Numbered from the stretch's first letter, positions 21,774 to 33,015 are shown. The stretch is 64,000 nt of DNA from Piezodorus guildinii (GCA_023052935.1 CM041298.1:58212217-58276216); one strand, 5' to 3'. Notes: generated by a model from the letters alone, not told the origin. A program made the numbers and translations.

Positions 21774-22740
21774 TTTGTTTTTCTATCTACAAGAGGACTT
21801 AGATCGAATAAGTCACTGGGCTGTAGTCAACAAACTAAAACTAAATATTGAAAAAACAAAAGCCATTGTAATAGGATCCCATCACTTCTTGAAAACTGTT
21901 CCACATATCCCAACCCTCTTCCTAAATGGTAACCATATAAAGTTTTATCCGACCGTCAGGAATCTGGGAGTAACCTTCGATCAAACCCTCTCTTTCAAGA
22001 ACCATATTTCCGAAATTTCCCGCCGCACGTTTTTCACCTTAAAGCGACTGAATTCCCTTCGTCACCTATTCCCGTATGAAACCCGGAAGCTCCTCGTTAC
22101 CTCTCTAATATTCCCCCGCTTCGACTACTGCTGTACCGTATAGGGTTGTGTTTCTGGGGATCTCGAAGTAAAAATAAAACGCCTAATTAATTGCTTTGTT
22201 CGATTTATCTTCAGGGTCCCGAGGCACACCTCCGTCTCCGAATTTTATAGCGAGTTGAAGTGGCTTTACCTTCCAATCGTCGGAAGTATTTCCTTGCATC
22301 ATCCCTATACCAAGTTATCCAATCCCGCCGTCCACCATACATTTTCAACCTTTTACAATTCAAATCCTCTGTCCATTCCCGCTGTACACGCTCTAGGCCT
22401 TCAGATTTATACACAAAGGTCCACCAATCTGCACATTTTGACAGATCGTTCCTTATCCGATCCTCAATCATATGGAATTCTATTCCTCTTTCTATCCGTC
22501 ACTCTAACTCTCTTCCTACATTCAAATCCCGCTTATTCATTCATCTCATGACCATCCAGTCAGAACAAAATTGTAATTGACTCTATTTTCAACATATTTG
22601 CGTATGTCTGTTTTCTGTTAGTTTTAGTTAAATTGTTTATAAATAATTAAGAGCTCTAAGACTCTAAAGTCCAATTTATATGTTATGTCGATGTTATTCC
22701 AAAGGGACTTGTCCCAGAATAATAAAGAATTTATTTATTT
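21774..22740 (+). mobile_element. CR1/L2-like LINE, 5'-truncated, RT C-terminal half
   Basis: The first frame (21775-22140) reads LQEDLDRISHWAVVNKLKLN, KTKAIVIGS, VRNLGVTFDQTLSF and LIFPRFDYC, the segment just after the catalytic YxDD in CR1/L2-type reverse transcriptases. A stop at 22141 (TAG) and a frame change separate it from the C-terminal part (22260-22580, YFLASSLYQVIQSRRPPYIF, IRHSNSLPTFKSRLF). The 3' UTR ends at a palindromic GGGACTTGTCCC motif, then AATAATAAAG and a TTTA repeat. It is inserted into Repeat B. The element is defective because it lacks the endonuclease and the YxDD, and has frame breaks. Confidence 0.8.
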
Positions 22741-22990
22741 ATTTTTTATTATCTTCGAAAATAAGGGAGTTATAAGCTTATTTATAGGCAAGATTTCAAT
22801 TTCTTTAATTTTTTTTTTTTTGTTTATGGCGCTTTACTGATTCTAAAACTCAATACATATTTTCCTATACATTCAAAAACAACTGATTAATGGGTGATAT
22901 TTCAATATTTGCTTTTTACTATTTATTCTGATTATTCGCGGTTTTGTGGTTGAAGAAGTATTTACATTTTTACTATGATTACAATTACTA
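22741..22990 (-). repeat. Repeat B copy, right part
   Basis: Resumes after the LINE with TTATCTTCGAAAATAAGGGA, GCTTATTTATAGGCAAGATT and ATTCGCGGTTTTGTGGTTG, matching the reversed order of 57110-57240. Confidence 0.65.
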
Positions 22991-23689
22991 TTGTACATTT
23001 GTGTTGTTTTATTCTAGTAGTAATTTTTTGGAGGATTAGCCTACATAAAGTTTGTTACAGTCCAAACTATTGAAGGTAGTCAATTGTTTTATTGAATTGA
23101 ATATTTCCAATAAATTCTCGTTTTATAATTATTTTTATATCTTCTAAAAATGGAATAATATCAAAACGACCATAAAATTAATGAAGGGTGATAATGACAA
23201 CCCATCAACAACTTGTTGATCCGATTAAAGCCCATCTAGCGAACATCAGCTGTGGAGCTGATGATGAACAGCGCTCCAAAGAAATCCACCCTCTTTCGAA
23301 AGACATCCCATGAGGAGAACCGACACCGCTCTAACTGGAGTGTGAGAAAGGAGACAGCTGTAATCAATATATCGGACAGTTCTTGGTCCAGGGGACCTTC
23401 AAGGCTCAGGGACAAGTATCTGTCCAAGGAAATACATATATAAATTAATATACAACTTATAAACCAACATTTCTTTAGAATTAATGACATTAGAAGATTT
23501 TATAAAAAATTGAATATTTGGAATAGTTTGGGATGAAAGATTACTTAAAAATAATAAAAGGATGACTTGTCATTAGTATAGTATATCAATTCGGACCAAA
23601 TATGGAATGGTATATTCGCTCACAATTAGATACGCATGAAACGATCTGGAAAAAATGCAAACATATGCAGGAAGGAAAAGAAAAAAATC
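22991..23689. other. unassigned DNA with a GC-richer patch
   Basis: At about 23210-23440 the sequence is less AT-rich (GCGCTCCAAAGAAATCCACC, TCCAGGGGACCTTCAAGG). Open frames on both strands are short and match nothing I know. Confidence 0.35.
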
Positions 23690-23826
23690 TGGAAACTCTT
23701 TCACTTACCTCGGCTGTTAAAATCAATTTTGTGTATAAGATAATATTTTTTCTAAAATCTTTAGCTTTCCAATGGTACATTATACGTCTATATTACTGTT
23801 TTTATGTTCAAAAACAAAAATTGCAA

Positions 23827-23896
<70 letters not shown>

Positions 23897-24183
23897 TGCT
23901 ATTTTCTCCTTTAGTTGGTAACCTATTCGTTCAACTTCTACATTTAGCTGTTTTTTAGCAAAGCAAATCAGATGACATGGTTATTTTATGATATATACAA
24001 AATTAAAGATACTTTAGAAGAAGAAAATTTAAAATATTGGCATTTAAGCCCTGTCATACTGTTTTAATCGGAATGAAACCTACATGATATTAAAGCCCAT
24101 TAAATTTTACATCGATATAGCGAGTTTAATCAAAATCGTTAAAGCCATTTTTGAGAAAATCGTAAAAAGGTGCAAATAAAACA
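23690..24183 (-). mobile_element. HINE-A partial (minus) with (AT)n expansion
   Basis: Starts CTCTTTCACTTACCTCGGCT, then GCTTTCCAATGGTACATTAT, a pure AT run at about 23829-23893 in place of the usual AAAAATATTTTT segment, CTCCTTTAGTTGGTAACCTA, and TTAAGCCCTGTCATACTG. It lacks its 5' end; the next copy begins directly. Confidence 0.75.
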
Positions 24184-25109
24184 ATGTTAAACTTGAAAAA
24201 AAAATTAAAGGATTAAATTGAATTCCAATGGAAACATGTGTTTTAGATTAAATAGATCCTCTGCAATAAGCACTTACGTCCATGCCCTTTCTGTCTTACG
24301 TTTTACAGCTTTGTAATTAATATAATATTTCAAGAATTTGTAAATAAAGTGAGTAATGAAAACGGTTAAAAAAATAATTAAATGATCTAAAAGAATCAGT
24401 TAAATTGATTGGCTTTTCATCACTCTGCATTAACATATACAATTTTGTGTATAAGATAATATTTAGCTTTCCAACGGTATATTATAGATGTATATTGCTG
24501 TTAAAAAATATGTTTGCTCTTTTCTCCTTTAGTTTGTTACTAAATACGTTCTACTTGCATATTTAGCCCTTCTTTTATCAATGCTAATAAGTTGTTTATT
24601 AGCATTGGTTGTTTTGCTTTGTTGTTTTTTTCAATCTACAAAATTAAAGGTACTTTAGAGGAAGAAAATTAAAAAATTCGACATTTAAGACCTGTCAGAC
24701 TATTTCAATCTGAATGAAATCTACGTTATATTAATGTCCTTTAAATTTTTCAGTAATATGGCGAGTTTAATCAAAATCATTAAATTCCATTTCGAGAAAA
24801 TCGTCAAAAGTTGTAAAATGCAAGGTATAAAGTGGCTCTTCTTGTTTGTCGATTTTAATGAAAAAGTTACAGTAATATCTCGGGCTTTTAAGTGTGATAA
24901 ATATAGATATTCAGTTTTGTGCGACTTTTCGTTTTCAAGCTAGACTTACCTACCACACACACACACACACCACACACACACACACACAGACCTTTTTGTA
25001 GGACTTGGTCTTTTGGACTCTGGGGATCCTAAAACGCGTATTTCCACTGAAAACTAGTTTTCAAATTTTTTCACGATCGCATTTATTTCATATATAGGTA
25101 AGTGAAGTT
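24184..25109 (-). mobile_element. HINE-A (minus), nearly complete
   Basis: Core blocks in reverse order: GGAAACATGTGTTTTAGAT, TTTCCAACGGTATATTATAG, CCTGTCAGACTATTTCAATC, GCAAGGTATAAAGTGGCTCT, a CA microsatellite (24957-24988), CTGGGGATCCTAAAACGCGT, and the 5' end TTTCATATATAGGTAAGTG. Confidence 0.75.
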
Positions 25110-25399
25110 CCTGGAGGAGTTTGAGGCGGATCATTTGGAGTTAAAGGGCTTGGGTTGGGAAGAAGGGAGACCCAACCCCATTAGTAACGGAGCAGTTTTG
25201 GAAAAGTTCGGACTTGAAAAAGTTCCAGAGCATGGTGGAGACCATAATTCTAGAATCGCTAGGAATCTTGCACCTCCATCTGTATTAGGGCTTAGACTGG
25301 ATTTTTCAATTCCAAGGCCGTTTTCGATATTTGTAATATGGCTTTATACATTTATCTGGCAGTATCTCTCTCTTTTTGAGATTTATATGTTTTTTGGAC
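25110..25399 (+). other. unexplained open stretch of 110 codons
   Basis: A frame from 25102 to 25434 begins in the HINE-A end and crosses unique sequence. Its middle is less AT-rich and has mixed amino-acid composition (GLGWEEGRPNP, VPEHGGDHNSRIA), but no domain I recognise and no obvious splice context. It could be a relic exon or a chance frame. No function is proposed. Confidence 0.25.
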
Positions 25400-25900
25400 C
25401 GGATACAGACATTTTTGACCCTCAGTCCAAGTGACCAACCCCCGCAAAAAGGTCAAAATTACCAAAAATGAAAAGTCGTATGTTACTGTATATTTTTCAT
25501 TAAACTCGGCCGATCACAAGCGCTACCATGCATTTTTCATCTATTTGAGATTTTCTCAAAAATAGCTCTAACCATTTTGATTAAACTCCCAACACTGATG
25601 TAAAATTTAATGTATTTTAATATCATGCAGCTTTCATACTAATTGGAATAGTCTGATTTGAATTAACTGCTGATATTTAAATTGTTCTTCCTCTAATGTA
25701 CCTGTAATTCTGTCGATTCATGAACATTTCAATATTTTTTAAACGTAATTTTTGTGTTTTTAAACATAAGAACAGTAATATAGATTTAAAATATACCGTT
25801 AGAAAGCTACTAATTTCAGAAAAAAAATATTATCTTATACAGAAACCCCTAAAAGGTAATAGGGAGTGATGAAAAACGGTGATAAAACTAACCGATTGTG
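25400..25900 (+). mobile_element. HINE-A (plus), left part
   Basis: Blocks CCTCAGTCCAAGTGACCAAC, AGCTCTAACCATTTTGATTA, TTTAATATCATGCAGCTTTC and GAACAGTAATATAGATTTAA, up to AAAACTAACCGATTGTGG, where a SINE is inserted. Confidence 0.7.
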
Positions 25901-26140
25901 GAGGTCACCCATAGCACAGTGGCTAGCATAACAACTTTCTATGTCAAATGTCGCGGGTTCAAACCTGCGGTTGGCCCTAGGATTTTTTAATGGGGGTATA
26001 AAATCCTTAGTTATGCCGTCCTTCGGAGGGGACGTTAAAAGGTGGTCCCGAGCCTGTGCGATGTCAGGTACTCGCTAAAGATCCCTATCCTAATAAAATC
26101 TGGATAGGCAAAATTTAGGACTCCACTGTAGCATCGTCCG
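25901..26140 (+). mobile_element. SINE family 1 (plus), with tRNA-like head
   Basis: A box TAGCACAGTGGC at 25912-25923 and B box GGTTCAAACC at 25956-25965 have normal spacing for a Pol III internal promoter. The body follows: CCGTCCTTCGGAGGGGACG, TCGCTAAAGATCCCTATCC, ACTGTAGCATCGTCCGAT. The HINE-A sequence CCGATTGT(G)/CCGATTATTGTAG reappears on both sides, consistent with a short TSD. Confidence 0.85.
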
Positions 26141-26285
26141 ATTATTGTAGATAATAACATTATTGCATAAAACACATGTTTTTATTGAAACCAAATTTCA
26201 TTCTTAAAGGTTTTTTTTTTTCAATTCTAACTTTACGTAAAAGTTTAAAAGTAATTTAAAAAACGGAGGTAATTGTAAAATTGTT
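26141..26285 (+). mobile_element. HINE-A (plus), right part
   Basis: Continues TTGTAGATAATAACATTATT, AAAACACATGTTTTTATTG and ends near ACGGAGGTAATTGTAAAATT. Confidence 0.6.
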
Positions 26286-26515
26286 GGCTTATAGTTGCCT
26301 CAAATATCAAGTTTTCTACAACTTGTCCTCGTTTTCGTGCAGACAAACCCCTCCTCTCTCCCCACATACACAGACCTCTTAGCGGGACTTTATCTTTTGG
26401 ACTTTAGGGACCATAAAACGTCTATATCCGTTCAAATCTGAAATTCGAAAATTTCACGATCTTAATACTTTTTCTTGCTATTTATTTCATGTACAGGTAA
26501 GTGAAAGTAAAAACT
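26286..26515 (-). mobile_element. HINE-A 5' half (minus)
   Basis: Blocks AAATATCAAGTTTTC, CCTCGTTTTCGTGCAGAC, ACACAGACCTCTTAGCGGGA and ATAAAACGTCTATATCCG, then the 5' terminus TTTCATGTACAGGTAAGTG and an A run. Confidence 0.7.
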
Positions 26516-27070
26516 ATTATAATTAATTTTAGTTTGTAAAATCAATAAACTAGATTTTTTTTTTCATGTCCATATATTTCTATTTGTACCTGTCAGATTT
26601 TATCTGACAATTAGCAAATGTGCTATATAAACCTTCAGTAGCAGACATGATAGGAATAGGCAAGGAAAATTGCTCAGCAGCACCCCTTCTTAATGTTTAA
26701 TTCTGCAGAGGAGGTCTCTTATCCAGCTTCTTTTTAATTTATATATTAAATACAACTGTAAATTAAAAAAAAAAAAAAAAAATACAAACGGAATCTAATT
26801 CTTTGTGTTATTTCAGCAATGAAGTGTTTGAGGTATTGCAATTACACTTTGTGATACATTCAGTAAGTATGGAGGACAGTTCATGCACCATCAGATAGCA
26901 ACGTGCTAATGACTTAATCTGCTAAGTACTTTCTACTGCTTTGTGTAACGTATGATGACTTTGATTACATGTTGTTCGTTTCAAAGGATTTACGTTGGCC
27001 GTAATCAGAATACATCAACTTATTAAAACGATTTCTCTATGCTATCATATGTAAAATCATTATTAAATAT
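26516..27070. other. unassigned AT-rich DNA
   Basis: No gene seen. A TCAGATTTTATCTGA inverted repeat lies at about 26598-26612. Confidence 0.4.
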
Positions 27071-27076
27071 GGCTCA

Positions 27077-27165
27077 TTTGACACTTACCTCCGTGGTTAA
27101 ATTAAAAAATAAAAAAAATTAAAATACAGTTAGACATGAAATATATAGGTAAGTGAAATTAAAAA
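27077..27165 (-). mobile_element. miniature HINE-A consisting of both ends only
   Basis: Left CATTTGACACTTACCTCCG with GTGGTTAAATT (3' end reversed) and right ACATGAAATATATAGGTAAG with TGAAATTAAAAA (5' end reversed) are only about 60 bp apart. Nearly the whole interior seen in 1-kb copies is missing. The two ends retained together support their being the element's real termini. Confidence 0.65.
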
Positions 27166-27739
27166 AGTTAAATAATTAATTATATTGAGTTTTGATTGAT
27201 ACATATCTCTTATTAAATAATCTTTGATATTATTATCTACAACAATGAGTTAGATTTATACAGTTTTCATTACTTTTTAGATGTTTGGGTATAATGATAT
27301 ATATATATATATATATATAATGATTCCGCGATTCTTGGTTTCCACGAAGTTATTCTAAACCACTTGACAGATTTTGATACGGTTTCACCATTATTTAGAG
27401 CATTCTTTTCTGAAGATTTATTAGTAAAGTAAATTGCATAAAGTTTTTCTTTAAAAATTAAATTGTCTGAAATCAAAAAATCTTTCCTGAATTAAGAGTA
27501 GTGAAATAAACGTATAATATACTGTTGGAAAGAGTAAGGTTTATATGCAATAAAATACGCTGTGAAGGGTAACAGAATGCCGTTATAAGCCCATAAACTG
27601 AGGAACATATGTTATTTCTCGTAAAGTAGGTTATGGGTTCAGTATTGCCACCGTACAGTTTCGTACAAGTTATATTTTTCCATGCTGTACGCAAGATTTT
27701 AGTAACAATATTTTGTATCAAATCGTCAATAAGTTGTTA
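27166..27739. other. HINE-A debris and unassigned DNA
   Basis: 27180-27290 resembles the reversed HINE-A AATAATCTTTGATATTATTA / TCTACAACAATGAGTTAG block. A 20-bp (AT)n run lies at 27299-27318. The remainder is unassigned. Confidence 0.45.
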
Positions 27740-28250
27740 ACTTGAACTTTGGGGGACAGCTAATCGTTCTAACATCAAACGCATTCAATCCAAAGTCTTC
27801 GAACAATAGTAAATGCTCCTTAATGTTAACCTTAATGTTCCATTTATTTCAGACCTAATTCCATCCAAATTCCACCAGAACCTCATTATCATCCTAATCA
27901 TCTAGTACAATCCCTATCCAGCTCCACTCATCCATACAACCCACCTAGAAGGTTGAAACGGCAGTGGTCCCGCGACCTCTTGTAATATATGTATATATTG
28001 GAGTTCTAGCACTGGCTAGATTCTCCACTCAATGTGCTATATGAATGACGTGTATATAGGTATGAGTGATTTATATACTTTGTTACCATTTTATTGATTC
28101 ATTTTTGTATATATATTTTATTGTAATTTGATTGCTGTGTAAATATTGTATGAATGTAGTATGTATGATATCTTTCACCACTACTATTGATGTACAAATT
28201 GAGACAGATTGTAATAATACTCAATAAAAAAACTGTTGTTGAAAAAAAAA
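27740..28250 (+). pseudogene. Jockey-clade LINE 3' fragment (same family as 43854-48628)
   Basis: Broken frames give the QSKV / NAP block, HHNPLVQSLSS-like and TRRLKRQWSRDLL-like endings at about 27900-27985, just before a TAA. The 3' UTR (GTTCTAGCACTGGCTAG, TGTACAAATTGAGACAG, ACTCAATAAAAAA) matches the reversed 3' UTR of the full-length element. It ends in poly(A) and HINE-A sequence resumes at 28252, so it is an insertion into HINE-A. Confidence 0.75.
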
Positions 28251-28334
28251 GAACACAAGAATAGTAATATAGATGTATAATATACCATTTGATAGATAAA
28301 GATTTTAGAAAAATTATTATCTAATATACGGAAT
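28251..28334 (+). mobile_element. HINE-A segment left of LINE insertion
   Basis: AGAATAGTAATATAGATG, TATACCATTTGATAGATA and AAATTATTATCTAATATACG match the family core, then a T run starts the inserted LINE. Confidence 0.7.
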
Positions 28335-28977
28335 TTTTTTTTTTTTTTTTTTAGAAAAAAAAATTTATTCTGGGACAAGGTCCCTTGAGAATAACAATTA
28401 TGCACAAAATAATAAATTATAACTGGTCAAAAACAATATACAACTACAATTAAATAATACAATAATGAAAAAAAGAAAAAAGGGTCAGAGTACCATCTCT
28501 ATTTACAATTTCAAGAAATAAATAAATAAGAATAAACATAAAATGTAACTTTTACATCTCATTAAAGTAAGTGCATTAAAATCAAATTCACCTTACATAA
28601 GTTGGCATAATAAAAATTAGCTAACATCTGTCTGAAGAGAATGGAAGTATTGAAAGAGGAGGGATTTAAAAGATGATAGGGAAGCAGCATGACGGATGTT
28701 TGAAGGGAGAGTATTCCATAAGGCAGTGGAACGGGCTAAAAAGGAGCAGTCATATTTTTTGGTTCTATGGAAAGGAGTGTGGAGGTCAGACAGACGGGAT
28801 CTTGTTTCCTGGTGATGGGTTGAGGATTTAAATACCAGAAGGCTGTAGACATAAAATGGATGGTGGGAGCTTATGATTTGATAAAGGAATGATCCAAGGA
28901 AATATTGTCTTCGAAAGGTTGGAGATAACCACTTTAACTCGTTGTAGAGGTGGGATACATGGGACCGTCTTTTAAAG
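28335..28977 (-). mobile_element. 5'-truncated CR1/L2-like LINE inserted in HINE-A
   Basis: The minus strand is open from about 28975 to a stop at 28617-28619 (about 119 codons): SHVSHLYNELKWLSP, YQIISSHHPFYVYSLL, SRLSDLHTP, STALWNTLPPNIRH, SSFKSLLFQYF. It is followed by a 3' UTR ending in the palindromic GGGACCTTGTCCC motif and a T-rich junction at 28335-28352. The coding part has no internal stop, so the insertion is fairly young. The sequence is closest to the fragment at 31200-31610. Confidence 0.75.
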
Positions 28978-29195
28978 GTTATTGGAGAGTGATGAAAAGC
29001 CGATAAAACTAACTGATTTGTTGTAGATAAAAATATGATAGATTATTTAATAAAACACATGTTTCTATTGTAATTCAAAATAATTATTATTTAACAATTT
29101 ATTTGTATCTCTAAATGTATTTAAAAATTCTTAAATGATTTTAACAATGGAGATAAGTGAAAGCCATGTGTTGCGCGCACCAGATTTTTTTAAAG
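28978..29195 (+). mobile_element. HINE-A right part with 3' terminus
   Basis: GGTTATTGGAGAGTGATG, AGATTATTTAATAAAACAC, then GGAGATAAGTGAAAGCCATG and GCGCACCAGATTTTTTT. Confidence 0.75.
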
Positions 29196-29983
29196 TAATA
29201 AAGACACCTCATACAAATTGGACTATTGTGAAGCAGGGGCAAGTCGCTAGTTATCCTAGAAGTAAGTTTTGAAAGTCGTACCTTATCCTTGGTCTAATAA
29301 CGAACCTCCTAGGTTGTATCTACGTCACGGCATGATTAATAAAGTGTGGTTGGTGAATTATGTTACATCGTGAAGTAAAGATTCTTGGCTTGGCCGTTAA
29401 TAATATTTTTATGATTAAGTTATGAAGATAATGATAAATATAAACATTTATCTTGGTTTTGCAAAGAGCACTTGATTGAATCGATGGTGGCGCTTAGCAA
29501 AGAGAAGCAGCACATCACTCCCCCCATGGGTAGGCTAATGCGGAGGGGGACAGCCCCGGGCTCATTTCCTCAGCGCCCCCCCACCTTTAAATCATCTTCC
29601 TATTTGCCACCTCCAGTTCCACGCTCCACAGATATTGCGGCAACGTCTCCCCAATATATGACGAAGTTATCGATAAGCAGATAAACATGAACGACATCCG
29701 GTTTTTGAAGAACGTTCAACAGCCAATAAATGAATGGATTAATGAAAAAAAAAATATCCTGAACCATGAACAAGTATGATGAACAATGAACATAAAAGAT
29801 CCAGGTTGTCGGACACCATTCTGATAGATTGTTAAATAGCAGTTTATAATTATGAAATACAGGCCCAGTGGAAAATATGACGGATTTAGGTGGACAAAAT
29901 TCTGAAACTTTACCATATTTAACCTTGGAGGTCCCAAATTATAGAATAGAAAAAAAATTTAACGCAGTCCTTAAAATATGAAA
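29196..29983. other. unassigned DNA with a GC-rich island
   Basis: At about 29465-29690 a GC-rich stretch (CCCCCCATGGGTAGGC, GGGGGACAGCCCCGGGC) supports a 70-codon plus frame rich in Pro, Arg and Ser. It stands out from the surroundings but resembles no protein I know. It could be an exon of a host gene or a transferred fragment. Confidence 0.3.
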
Positions 29984-30184
29984 CTACAGGTTGTTGTTTT
30001 GATTTGTTTCTTGTTTTTTTTTTGTATATATTTGAATTTATTTATTTCCGATTTTATGTAATTTGACTTTATCATTATTGGCTGTATATATTGTATGAAT
30101 GTGTACTACATCTCTATTACTACTGTTCATTATGCAACAAATTGTAATATTTCTCGGGAAAAAAAAAAAAAAAAAAATATGAAA
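29977..30184 (+). mobile_element. Jockey 3'-UTR-only insertion with TSD
   Basis: TATGAAA, preceded by AAAA (AAAATATGAAA), occurs at 29973-29983 and 30174-30184. The roughly 190 bp between are the 3' UTR of the Jockey family (GTATGAATGTGTACTACATC, GCAACAAATTGTAATATTTC) with a poly(A) of about 20. This is an extremely 5'-truncated retrotransposition product. Confidence 0.75.
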
Positions 30185-30374
30185 ATCGTAAAGGATAAAA
30201 GACTTCTCAAAGGATGTAGTTCTGTGAGAGGATATATAGATAGATCACTAACCTGAGATTATGTGAGGTGAGAATACAATTTTATTTCCAACTATAATTT
30301 TCATATAATATTATATACGAAATAAAAAATATGGAAAATTTTCGAATCTGAGTTATCCGCCAGTAAAAAAAAAA

Positions 30375-30593
30375 ACCTGTATCCCTTCAACTCATGAAGG
30401 GTCATGGGCTCGGTACTTAAAGGGATTTATACTGTTTCTGGGCCGTGCAATGAGGTGACTAGACCGAGATCACACTCAACCGCTAGGTTTTTCCTCAATT
30501 TTTGGTAACCATTTTAAGGAGGCTGGGTCTGCCCCAGGAGATTCTCCATACCCTAGGGTCGCCCCCCCCCATCTTAATTAACAGAATAAATGT
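30375..30593 (-). mobile_element. SINE family 3, left part
   Basis: AACTCATGAAGGGTCATGGG, TGCAATGAGGTGACTAGACC, GGCTGGGTCTGCCCCAGGAG and AACAGAATAAATG match 55776-56000. The head lies beyond the foldback insertion, at 30973-31070. Confidence 0.65.
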
Positions 30594-30972
30594 TAGGTTC
30601 TTTTAATTAAAGTGACCCATTTCATTCAACTTATTTTATTTCTTATTTCCTTCTCCCTACGTTTCGGCTTTTTGCCATTTTCAAGGGATCTTTTAATATT
30701 CCATCATTACGCACTTATATAAATATATATTTTGTCACATTTAAAAAAAAAAGAAGACTATTATAGGCTGACCAGCCCTGTCATGCTTGTTATCACCCAT
30801 GATGACAGGGCTGGTCAGCCTATAATAGTTTTTGTTTTTTTTAAATGTGACAAAATATAAATATTTATATAAGTGCATAATGATGGAATATTAAAAGATC
30901 CCTTGAAAATGGCAAAAGCCGAATAAATACATTTATTCATTCAAACATCTTTTAATTGTAATAAAAATTAAC
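30594..30972. mobile_element. large foldback element (~120-bp arms)
   Basis: Inverted arms at about 30663-30785 and 30802-30923: TTCGGCTTTTTGCCATTTTC against GAAAATGGCAAAAGCCGAA, TTTTGTCACATTTAAA against TTTAAATGTGACAAAA, and TATAGGCTGACCAGCCCTGT against ACAGGGCTGGTCAGCCTATA. The loop is about 15 bp. It interrupts a SINE-3 copy, with AATAAATGTT / AATAATGTT-like sequence at both junctions as a possible TSD. Confidence 0.85.
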
Positions 30973-31070
30973 AATAAATAATGTTCTGCCATAGCTGATA
31001 TTCGAATAGTAGACTAGTGTTCTGTCCAGTGTTCCCTTTATCTGCGAGGAAACACATAATAATATATTCT
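30973..31070 (-). mobile_element. SINE family 3, right (head) part
   Basis: AATAAATAATGTTCTGCCAT, GCTGATATTCGAATAG and TGTCCAGTGTTCCC correspond to 55985-56085. The tRNA-like head is diverged. Confidence 0.55.
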
Positions 31071-31199
31071 TTCACCTCTAACCACTTTCAAACACCATTT
31101 ATCTATCCACCTCCTCACAAATCAATCTTCTGCACATATGCAATATATATATTGACTTAATAAGACACATCTAAATAAATTTGAAATTGTTATATTTTT

Positions 31200-31610
31200 A
31201 ATACCGGTCACGCCAACTTCTACTATTATCATCTTATAAACTCCTAATTTTCTCACATATTTCCCTCACTTGGACTTCGGTTGTGTGGTATATGGTGGCC
31301 TCTCGAAGGTACTCGAGGACAGATTGAAATGGATCATGAATTGAGTGTTTTAAAAATTGTCTTGGTTCCTCTATCAAATCATCAGCTCCCATTCACAATC
31401 CCTTTTACGTCTGGATCCTCCTGTAATTAAAATCCACAAACCATGTCCAGGAAACAAGATCCTTTCTTTCCGACCTCTATATCCTTCCCTGCTAACAAAC
31501 ATCCGCCATGGTTATTCCCAATTCTCATTCAATTTTTTCCTCTTTCAGTACCTTTCCAACCAGATGTTAGCTAATTTGAGTATTACAATTAATATGAGTG
31601 TAAAATATTA
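31200..31610 (+). pseudogene. CR1/L2-like LINE C-terminal fragment
   Basis: GGTGGCCTCTCGAAGGTACT, then a frame reading FLYQIISSHSQSLLRLD, and a DVS-like end (CCAGATGTTAGCTAATTTG) identical in part to 28610-28630 reversed. Frame breaks throughout. Confidence 0.6.
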
Positions 31611-32106
31611 GTATTTTTTAACATCCATTGTCGCAAAGTTGATTTTCATTTAATTTATTTTATTTTTTATAATCTCATCTCTTCTCTATACACATAAAAT
31701 GATGTAACTGCCGCGAACTGCCTCTAAACAACGCGACACAACAATAAAATAATTAAAAGTATAGATGACAAAAATAATAGTCATAAATTTATTTTGTTTT
31801 ACATAAAATATCATGTTAAAGAAAACTTAAACATATATCTTTAAATAAATATATATTACGCTTAATCAATTTTTTTATTATAACTGAGTAACGAAATCAA
31901 TATATTTAATTTTTTCAAAGTTGCTAATATTTGACTTTTCTATTTGCTGGGAAGGCAGGGAAGCCATATGATTGCGCTGATAACGGAAGGTTTCACTCAT
32001 TGATAGGGAATCTTAATCTTTCTTTTACGGAATGTACAGAAAATAAAGCTTACTTGTCTTAACAAGAATAAACCTTTGTGAAGCTTTACAACCATATTAA
32101 ATTAAT
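31611..32106. other. unassigned AT-rich DNA
   Basis: No gene or repeat recognised. Confidence 0.4.
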
Positions 32107-33008
32107 AGAAAAAAATCTCGTGCGAGCAACATACAAGTTTCACTCACTTTTAAAATCAATTTAAGAACACCTATAATAAAGGTGGAGTTGAAAAAGGTAA
32201 AAGAAACATGTGTTTCTGATTTAATAATGTAACAATAAAAATTATTATTTACAACTATCACTTAGTTGTATCCTCATTTTATCACTACCAATTACTTTAT
32301 ACAACTTTGTATACAATAATTCATATTTTTAATACAGTACAAATTCTACATTTTCCCTTAAATTACAAGTTTTCCAACGGTATATTATACACCTATATTA
32401 CTATTCCTATGTACGGAAAAAAAAAACATTTACCAAAAAAAAAAAAATGTTTGCTTTTTTCTTCTATATTTGGTTATATAATTCATTCAACTCGAATATT
32501 CAGTCGTTTCTTATTAATACTATTAACTTATAGGGTTAATTGTTTTGAATCTACAAACTTAAAGGTAGTTTAGAGAAAGTTATTTATAAAATTCGGAATA
32601 TAAGCACTGTCAGACTATTTCAATCAGAATGAACCTACATGGTAATAAAGCCCATTAAATTTTACATTGACATAGGACTTCATATAAAAATCGTTCGTGC
32701 TGTTTTTGAGAAAATCATAATAAGGTGCAAAATGCATGGTATAATTTGGTCTTCTTGTCTGGCGATTTTGTTGAAAAAGTTTCTGTACCATCTCAGACAT
32801 ATTTGCTCCAAAAATAGGAAATTTCAGTTTTATACAGCTTATATTGTTTTCGAGTTAATACTCAACCCACACATGTCTTTTCGGATCACTTACTCATTTG
32901 AACAAAGGGGACAGGAAAACATGCGTTTCCGGTGGAAACCCGAATTCGAAAATTTTAACAATCGCAATACTTGACCTTTCTATATAATTCATATAAAGGT
33001 AAGTGAAA
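32107..33008 (-). mobile_element. HINE-A, complete copy (minus)
   Basis: About 900 bp between AAAAAAATCTCGTGCGAG (3' terminus) and CATATAAAGGTAAGTGAAA (5' terminus), with GAAACATGTGTTTCTGAT, GTTTTCCAACGGTATATTAT, ACTGTCAGACTATTTCAATC, GTGCAAAATGCATGGTATAA and TCGCAATACTTGACC in order. No coding capacity; local open frames are incidental. Confidence 0.8.
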
Positions 33009-33015
33009 ACATGAA

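Noticed and set aside
25102..25434. Host gene candidate of 110 codons
   Set aside because: No family resemblance, start codon inside a transposon end, and no splice or transcript evidence. Listed only as unexplained.
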